Assembly: GCA_913064945.1 (NCBI GenBank)
Contig: CAJYAN010000007.1
Location: forward strand, 124,001 to 188,000
DNA from: an uncultured Gammaproteobacteria bacterium
Lineage (GTDB): Bacteria > Pseudomonadota > Gammaproteobacteria > UBA6429 > Thiohalophilaceae
Length of the DNA: 64,000 nucleotides
Direction of reading: 5' to 3'
In this document: positions 59,342 to 64,000 of the stretch, one piece after another
How the letters are laid out: each line of letters begins with the position of its first letter
Numbering within the stretch: position 1 is the first letter of the stretch
Made by a program: the position numbers and the translations under genes
The notes under the pieces: model-generated
Told to the model about the DNA's origin: nothing
Databases searched by the model: none
The model's input: the letters and a program-made list of their open reading frames with translations, nothing else

Positions 59342-60148
59342 ATGGAACCAATACACCGTTTACAACACATTATGCAACGTCTGCGCGACCCCGAGACCGG
59401 CTGTCCCTGGGACCGCGAACAGACCTTTCAAAGTATTGTGCCGCATACGCTGGAAGAGGCCTATGAAGTTGCCGATGCCATTGAACAGGGTGATATGGGC
59501 GAGGTCAGGGATGAGCTAGGGGACCTGCTGTTTCAGGTCGTGTTTTACGCGCAGCTGGGGCAGGAGCAGGGCCTGTTTGATTTTGATGCCATTACCACCG
59601 CCATTGCCGATAAACTGGAACGTCGTCACCCCCATGTGTTTGCCGAGATGACGTTGGCCGATGCCGGTATCACCGATGTTGAGGCGCAGACCCGCCACTG
59701 GGAACTGCTCAAGGCCGAAGAACGGGCCAGTAAGGCCTCAGCCACCACCGCCACGGCTCCCAGCGTTCTGGATGGCATCACCCGCCGCCTGCCCGCATTG
59801 AATGTCGCCCACAAATTGCAAAAGCGCGCCGCCCAGGTAGGGTTTGACTGGCCGGATGAGCAGGGCGTGCTGGCGAAGCTGGACGAGGAAATCGCCGAGG
59901 TTAAACAGGAGTGGGGCCGGGACCAGGCCGCCCTGCAGGAGGAGATCGGTGACCTGTTGTTTACCTGCGTCAATCTGGCGCGCCATGCGGGGGTCGACAG
60001 CGAGACCGCGCTACGCCAGGCCAACCAGAAGTTTGAACAGCGTTTTAGAGACGTGGAATCCAGCCTCGCCGGGACGGAGACGCCCCTTGGTAAGGCGGAT
60101 ATTGCCGCAATGGAGTCAGCCTGGTGCAACGCCAAGCAAAAGTTATAG
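59342..60148 (+). CDS. mazG: nucleoside triphosphate pyrophosphohydrolase
   Basis: MazG hydrolyses (d)NTPs to monophosphates and PPi and can lower ppGpp-related stress signals. The 268-residue protein has two MazG domains, each with an EExxE...ExxD metal site: LEEAYEVADAIEQ with VRDELGDLLFQV in the first, and LDEEIAEVKQEW with LQEEIGDLLFTC in the second. Length equals the E. coli type. It precedes the glnK regulatory region. Confidence 0.95.
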   Translation: MEPIHRLQHIMQRLRDPETGCPWDREQTFQSIVPHTLEEAYEVADAIEQGDMGEVRDELGDLLFQVVFYAQLGQEQGLFDFDAITTAIADKLERRHPHVFAEMTLADAGITDVEAQTRHWELLKAEERASKASATTATAPSVLDGITRRLPALNVAHKLQKRAAQVGFDWPDEQGVLAKLDEEIAEVKQEWGRDQAALQEEIGDLLFTCVNLARHAGVDSETALRQANQKFEQRFRDVESSLAGTETPLGKADIAAMESAWCNAKQKL

Positions 60149-60204
60149 TCCCTCCGCTAAAATGCACCTTTATAGTTCATTAAAATGAAAACTCATGCCG
60201 TAGC

Positions 60205-60219
60205 GCACTAATATTGTGC
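60205..60219. promoter_or_regulatory. NtrC binding site
   Basis: GCACTAATATTGTGC matches the NtrC consensus GCACCAAAATGGTGC at 12 of 15 positions and is palindromic. It lies about 65-80 bases upstream of the sigma-54 promoter, a usual enhancer distance. A second half-site (TGCACC) lies near 60162. Confidence 0.75.
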
Positions 60220-60282
60220 TTTTATTTCGAAAAATCATCTGGTCGATTTAATAACCCCTTGTAATTAAACATATTGTCTATT

Positions 60283-60299
60283 TTGGTGTGATTATTGCA
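60283..60299 (+). promoter_or_regulatory. sigma-54 promoter of glnK-amtB
   Basis: TTGGTGTGATTATTGCA has the invariant GG (60285-60286) and GC (60297-60298) exactly ten bases apart, matching TGGCAC-N5-TTGCA. Transcription should start about 12 bases after the GC. This predicts nitrogen-limitation control of the operon. Confidence 0.82.
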
Positions 60300-60304
60300 C
60301 TTAA

Positions 60305-60739
<435 letters not shown>

Positions 60740-60766
60740 GATTGACGTATTGTTGAGGAATGAGTA

Positions 60767-62071
60767 ATGCAAAAGTTACACTCAAAAATAATCGCCGCAT
60801 TGACGGTATTACTGCTACCCGGTATCGCCCTGGCCGGAGAAATGAATACCGGTGATACCGCCTGGATTCTAACCGCCACTGCCCTGGTGCTGTTTATGAC
60901 CATCCCCGGCCTGTCGTTATTTTATGGCGGCCTGGTGCGTTCCAAGAATGTTCTCTCTATATTAATGCAGTGTTTTGCCATTACCTGCATGGCCTCCATT
61001 GTCTGGGTGATATTTGGCTATAGCGTCGCCTTGAATGGTGGCGCACATCCTGGCAATTTCCTCGGTACCTTTGACAAGGCCTTTTTGGCGGGCGTCAACG
61101 GCCACTCGCTGACGGGCACAATCCCCGAGACCCTGTGGATCATGTTTCAGATGACCTTCGCCATTATTACCCCGGCCCTGATCGTGGGTGGTTTTGCCGA
61201 GCGCATGAAGTTCTCCGCCATGATGTTGTTTTCCACCGCCTGGTTGATCCTGGTCTACCTGCCAACCTGTTACTGGGTCTGGGGTGGTGGCTGGCTGGCG
61301 CAACGCGGCTTCATCGATTTTGCCGGTGGTAGCGTGGTGCATATCAATGCCGGTGTCGCCGCACTGGTCGCCGCGCTGTACCTGGGCAAGCGTAAAGGGT
61401 TTCCCAGAGTCGCTATGCCGCCGCACAACATGACCATGACGGTCACCGGTGCTGGTATGTTGTGGGTCGGCTGGTTTGGTTTTAATGCCGGTTCGGCAGT
61501 CGCCGCCGGACAGTCGGCCGCCATGGCCATGCTGGTCACCCATATCAGCGCCGCCGCCGGTGCACTGACCTGGATGACCATTGAATGGATGAAATTTAAA
61601 AAGCCCAGCGTACTGGGGATTGTCACCGGTATGGTCGCGGGCCTCGGTACCATTACCCCGGCATCCGGCAGTGTTGGTCCCATGGGGGCATTGATCATTG
61701 GTGTCAGCGCCGGTGTGGTGTGTTTCTACTCAACTCAGTTTATTAAGCGCGTGGCGCATATTGATGATTCGTTAGATGTGTTTCCAGTACACGGCGTCGG
61801 CGGAATTCTCGGTACCTTCGTTGTCGGTATTCTTGCCTATACGCTGGGTGGTAACGGTGTAGTTGCCACAGGTCAAACAGTATCCGATGCCATTACGCAT
61901 CAACTCGGTGTACAGGCCATGGGCATCGCCGCCACCTTTATCTGGTCCGGTGTTTTGTCGTGGGTCATTTTAAAAGTAGTGGATATGATGGTTGGCGTGC
62001 GGGTGACAGAAGACCAGGAAAGAGAAGGTCTGGATATTAACCAACACGAGGAAGTTGGTTACAACCTGTAA
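60767..62071 (+). CDS. amtB: ammonium transporter
   Basis: Inner-membrane ammonium channel, 434 residues. A cleavable signal peptide (IIAALTVLLLPGIALAG) is followed by eleven membrane helices. The pore twin histidines are present in SVVHINAGVAA and FPVHGVGGILGTF, as is the FYGGLVRSKNVLS signature. GlnK should block the pore when nitrogen is plentiful. It ends in VGYNL and is followed by a terminator. Confidence 0.97.
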   Translation: MQKLHSKIIAALTVLLLPGIALAGEMNTGDTAWILTATALVLFMTIPGLSLFYGGLVRSKNVLSILMQCFAITCMASIVWVIFGYSVALNGGAHPGNFLGTFDKAFLAGVNGHSLTGTIPETLWIMFQMTFAIITPALIVGGFAERMKFSAMMLFSTAWLILVYLPTCYWVWGGGWLAQRGFIDFAGGSVVHINAGVAALVAALYLGKRKGFPRVAMPPHNMTMTVTGAGMLWVGWFGFNAGSAVAAGQSAAMAMLVTHISAAAGALTWMTIEWMKFKKPSVLGIVTGMVAGLGTITPASGSVGPMGALIIGVSAGVVCFYSTQFIKRVAHIDDSLDVFPVHGVGGILGTFVVGILAYTLGGNGVVATGQTVSDAITHQLGVQAMGIAATFIWSGVLSWVILKVVDMMVGVRVTEDQEREGLDINQHEEVGYNL

Positions 62072-62093
62072 TAAAAGCATAGAAGTTGTGATG

Positions 62094-62126
62094 AAAAAGG
62101 CGGGCATGTAAATGACCGCCTTTTTT
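62094..62126. terminator. Rho-independent terminator after amtB
   Basis: Perfect arms AAAAAGGCGG and CCGCCTTTTT enclose a 12-base loop and are followed by one further T. The A-run at the other end makes it potentially bidirectional. It marks the border between the housekeeping genes and the AT-rich tail. Confidence 0.92.
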
Positions 62127-62815
62127 ATTTCAGTGACTAGTGGGTAAATAGAGTTTCTATTAGTGGATGATAATATGGCGCAATAGACAACCGGATACTC
62201 AATGGTTTTAGGGCTAATGAAATCCTGGCACCTCTTTTCACTACTTTTAAGATATTGCTTGTGCCATTGCCAGAAATAATTTTCATCACATTGATTAGCG
62301 CTTGGCGGGTGACGAAGTGCCATGTGCTGTGAGCACATTGTATCTGTTTATCTAGTGTGGTTTGGTAGTGTGCATGCCAACACAATCGCACGAAACGTTC
62401 TAGCTGCAATGCGTGAATCGTTCGTACAAAGAAACGTAATGCGATTATTGTATTGATGCAAAAATTATGTGACGTTATCCGCAAAAAATAAAATGTAAAA
62501 CGCGTGAGGTCATTATTGTCAGTGTGTTAATCACTATATTTATAGCCTGAAAGGCAGGTTGCGAGAAAGGTGGTTTAACGTAACGTGGCAAAATGCACCC
62601 GCAAAAAACATAAATCAATCACTTAGTGATATTTCCATACAAACCCTGTTGAAAAATTGTCGGAATATTTGACAGTTGCGAGTGAAAGATTCCTAGTTTT
62701 GATGGATTGACTCGCGTGTTAACTATATGAGGTAATACTGGTAATAAAAAAGTGCTAAGGAAGCTATTTGTTTGCTTGCACAATAAAAATTATCCACTGC
62801 AACAAGGATGAAGAA
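62127..62815. other. AT-rich spacer without a supported gene
   Basis: I see no gene I can support. A minus-strand frame of 115 codons at 62137-62484 and an overlapping one that ends in amtB have odd compositions (His-, Cys- and Ile-rich) and no clear ribosome site. The stretch from about 62500 is strongly AT-rich and probably holds the promoter for the genes that follow. Confidence 0.5.
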
Positions 62816-62902
62816 ATGAAAAATGCTGGGGGATGCAGCACGCAACGCAATCTTGGTTGCACTACATTGCAAGAAACTACCTATATTAAAAGCAGTAAAT
62901 GA
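62816..62902 (+). CDS. possible small protein, 28 aa
   Basis: A 28-codon frame with ATG at 62816 is preceded by AAGGA at good spacing (CAACAAGGATGAAGAAATG). The peptide is polar with two cysteines (GGCSTQRNLGC, then TTLQETTYIKSSK). It lies about 100 bases ahead of the Rhs-like gene. No family is recognised; the good ribosome site is the only support. Confidence 0.3.
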   Translation: MKNAGGCSTQRNLGCTTLQETTYIKSSK

Positions 62903-63000
62903 TTCAGCACGTTTTGCGATGAGTGAACTTGCGTCTTTAATTATTAATTGAATCTATAAAATAATAAATCAATACGAAGTAGTCAATGGAGTTGATTCTG

Positions 63001-64000
63001 ATGAGATTAATTGCAAATTATATATTTGTACTTGTTTGGTTTGTAATAAGCGCCACAGCAAATGCACAGATGCGCTGGAGTGTGAATGTTCAGATGTGGA
63101 TAGATCAAAATTATCCTGGAGTCTCGACATGGAATGAAGCTGCTAGCGCACTTTGTAATGCGGAAGTTTTTAGTGATGGGCACAGTTTGCAATTAGATTA
63201 TTCATTGTCAACAGTAACTCCACTTGATCAGGATTCTCAGAGGAGTATGCAGGGAGCAACAGCGGTTTGTATTGATCCACTAGGTGGAACGCTTCCAGAG
63301 TATAATTCAATTTTTGGGTATGAGTTAGCCAGTGAGCGTACTTATTCTATGTCGTTAGATACAGTCAATTTTCTTTATATGCTAAGTGATTGCAACTGTG
63401 CGGCTGATCCGGTGTTGCTTGGAAATGGAGCTAGCGTTCAATCAGAAAATGATTACCAATCTAACGCTCTTTTGCCAATGAAATTTACACGATATTATCA
63501 AAGTAATGTTTATGTGTCATCCTCGATGGGAGAAAACTGGCGGCATTCTTATTCAAGTTATATCCAGCTTCATTATTTACCCTCTCAATACTATAGTCCA
63601 ACACGTCCAAAATCTGCGTCATATTCAACAAAGTCAGATGCCTGTTCGGAAGGCTGGAATGACTTAAAAGGTAGTATCGCAGATTTAGGGGCATTTATCT
63701 CAGCCGCGAATGTTGATACTGAAAATGGGGTCAAAGCTAGTAACTCTGTGCCTTCGAATATGATGACTTCTCTATCAGGTGTTGCAGGGAGTCAAACGCA
63801 TGCAGTGTATTCGAATAATGGCTGTAAGATTTATTACGGTGTGCGAAAGATTGGCGATATTGCTGTAGAGCATGATACAGCATTTTATGACTTAGCAAAT
63901 TATACACCTCCGCCAATTCAAGATAAAATTTTGCTTTATCGGCCAGATGGCAGCATTATCCGGTTCTATCCTGATTGGGGTATTAATCAATTTGTCTCAT
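63001..64000 (+). CDS. Rhs/YD-repeat-type exported protein, N-terminal part (runs off the edge)
   Basis: An open frame of 333 codons reaches the right edge without a stop. It begins with a signal peptide (YIFVLVWFVISATANAQ) and GGAG nine bases before the ATG. After about residue 120, DPVLLGNGASVQSENDY and LPMKFTRYYQSN, then GENWRHSYSSYI, match the DUF6531-like entry that precedes RHS/YD repeats; later stretches such as ILLYRPDGSIIRFYPD look like the first YD-type strands. Such proteins form a shell around a C-terminal toxin or act at the surface; the C-terminal part is not in the window. Codon use is much more AT-rich than upstream, which suggests transfer. Confidence 0.78.
   Translation, partial: MRLIANYIFVLVWFVISATANAQMRWSVNVQMWIDQNYPGVSTWNEAASALCNAEVFSDGHSLQLDYSLSTVTPLDQDSQRSMQGATAVCIDPLGGTLPEYNSIFGYELASERTYSMSLDTVNFLYMLSDCNCAADPVLLGNGASVQSENDYQSNALLPMKFTRYYQSNVYVSSSMGENWRHSYSSYIQLHYLPSQYYSPTRPKSASYSTKSDACSEGWNDLKGSIADLGAFISAANVDTENGVKASNSVPSNMMTSLSGVAGSQTHAVYSNNGCKIYYGVRKIGDIAVEHDTAFYDLANYTPPPIQDKILLYRPDGSIIRFYPDWGINQFVS

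Noticed and set aside
62137-62484. 115-codon minus-strand frame ending near a terminator
   Set aside because: Unusual composition, no clear start site, and an overlapping frame of similar quality; kept as non-coding.
63485-63694. 69-codon minus-strand frame inside the Rhs-like gene
   Set aside because: Shadow of the AT-rich coding strand.

Overview
The window reads as chromosomal DNA of a Gram-negative gammaproteobacterium. It has the FabA/FabB unsaturated fatty acid pair, an LpxA-type acyltransferase, YggX, MazG, PepN, IspG, NadA, a GlnK-AmtB operon under an apparent sigma-54/NtrC promoter, and many exported lipoproteins and outer-membrane barrels. No rRNA, tRNA, CRISPR array or complete insertion sequence was recognised. 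Most of the window has balanced base composition with tightly packed genes. The last 1.9 kb is visibly AT-rich and looks acquired. The genus cannot be told from the sequence alone.

Layout. 1-14 kb holds housekeeping genes: a DMT-type transporter, a hot-dog thioesterase, ispG, a methyltransferase, an MBL-fold hydrolase, a lytic transglycosylase, dinB-pepN, a GGDEF protein and nadA. 14-20.7 kb looks like a cyclic-nucleotide signalling patch: an FHA-adenylate cyclase, small unknown proteins, a TerB-like protein, and a 1029-residue protein with two cNMP-binding domains, a rhodanese domain, a long coiled coil and a C-terminal membrane anchor.

21-43 kb is the most unusual part. A minus-strand run encodes a TolQ/MotA-type channel protein, two ExbD/TolR-type proteins, a TonB-like AgmX/PglI-type transducer, three TPR proteins and two unknown exported proteins. 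Continuing on the same strand are an ApbE flavin transferase, a Tat-exported protein, a LamG lipoprotein with two haem-c motifs, and another c-type protein. Divergent from these, on the plus strand, are a hydrazine-synthase-alpha-like c-type lipoprotein, two outer-membrane barrels, a TlpA thioredoxin, a DUF4266-like Cys-tailed lipoprotein and a DUF3570-like barrel. The set resembles the conserved core of the Myxococcus Agl-Glt envelope machine combined with periplasmic and surface redox proteins. Its function is unknown, and it is the best candidate here for an undescribed system.

43-52 kb carries a cyclopropane-synthase-like methyltransferase with a geranylgeranyl-reductase-like flavoprotein, an M48-like protein that has lost its zinc motif, a Nudix hydrolase, YggX, an A-type Fe-S carrier, an ATP-grasp enzyme, an AmmeMemoRadiSam-type radical SAM enzyme and a pentapeptide-repeat protein. 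52-62 kb carries lpxA-like, fabA-fabB, a PQQ-type sugar dehydrogenase-like protein, a TlpA-like protein, a response regulator with a degenerate GGDEF domain that keeps its c-di-GMP I-site, a HEAT-like repeat protein, an HDOD protein, mazG and glnK-amtB. After a strong terminator, the AT-rich tail holds the start of an Rhs/YD-repeat-type exported protein that runs off the right edge.
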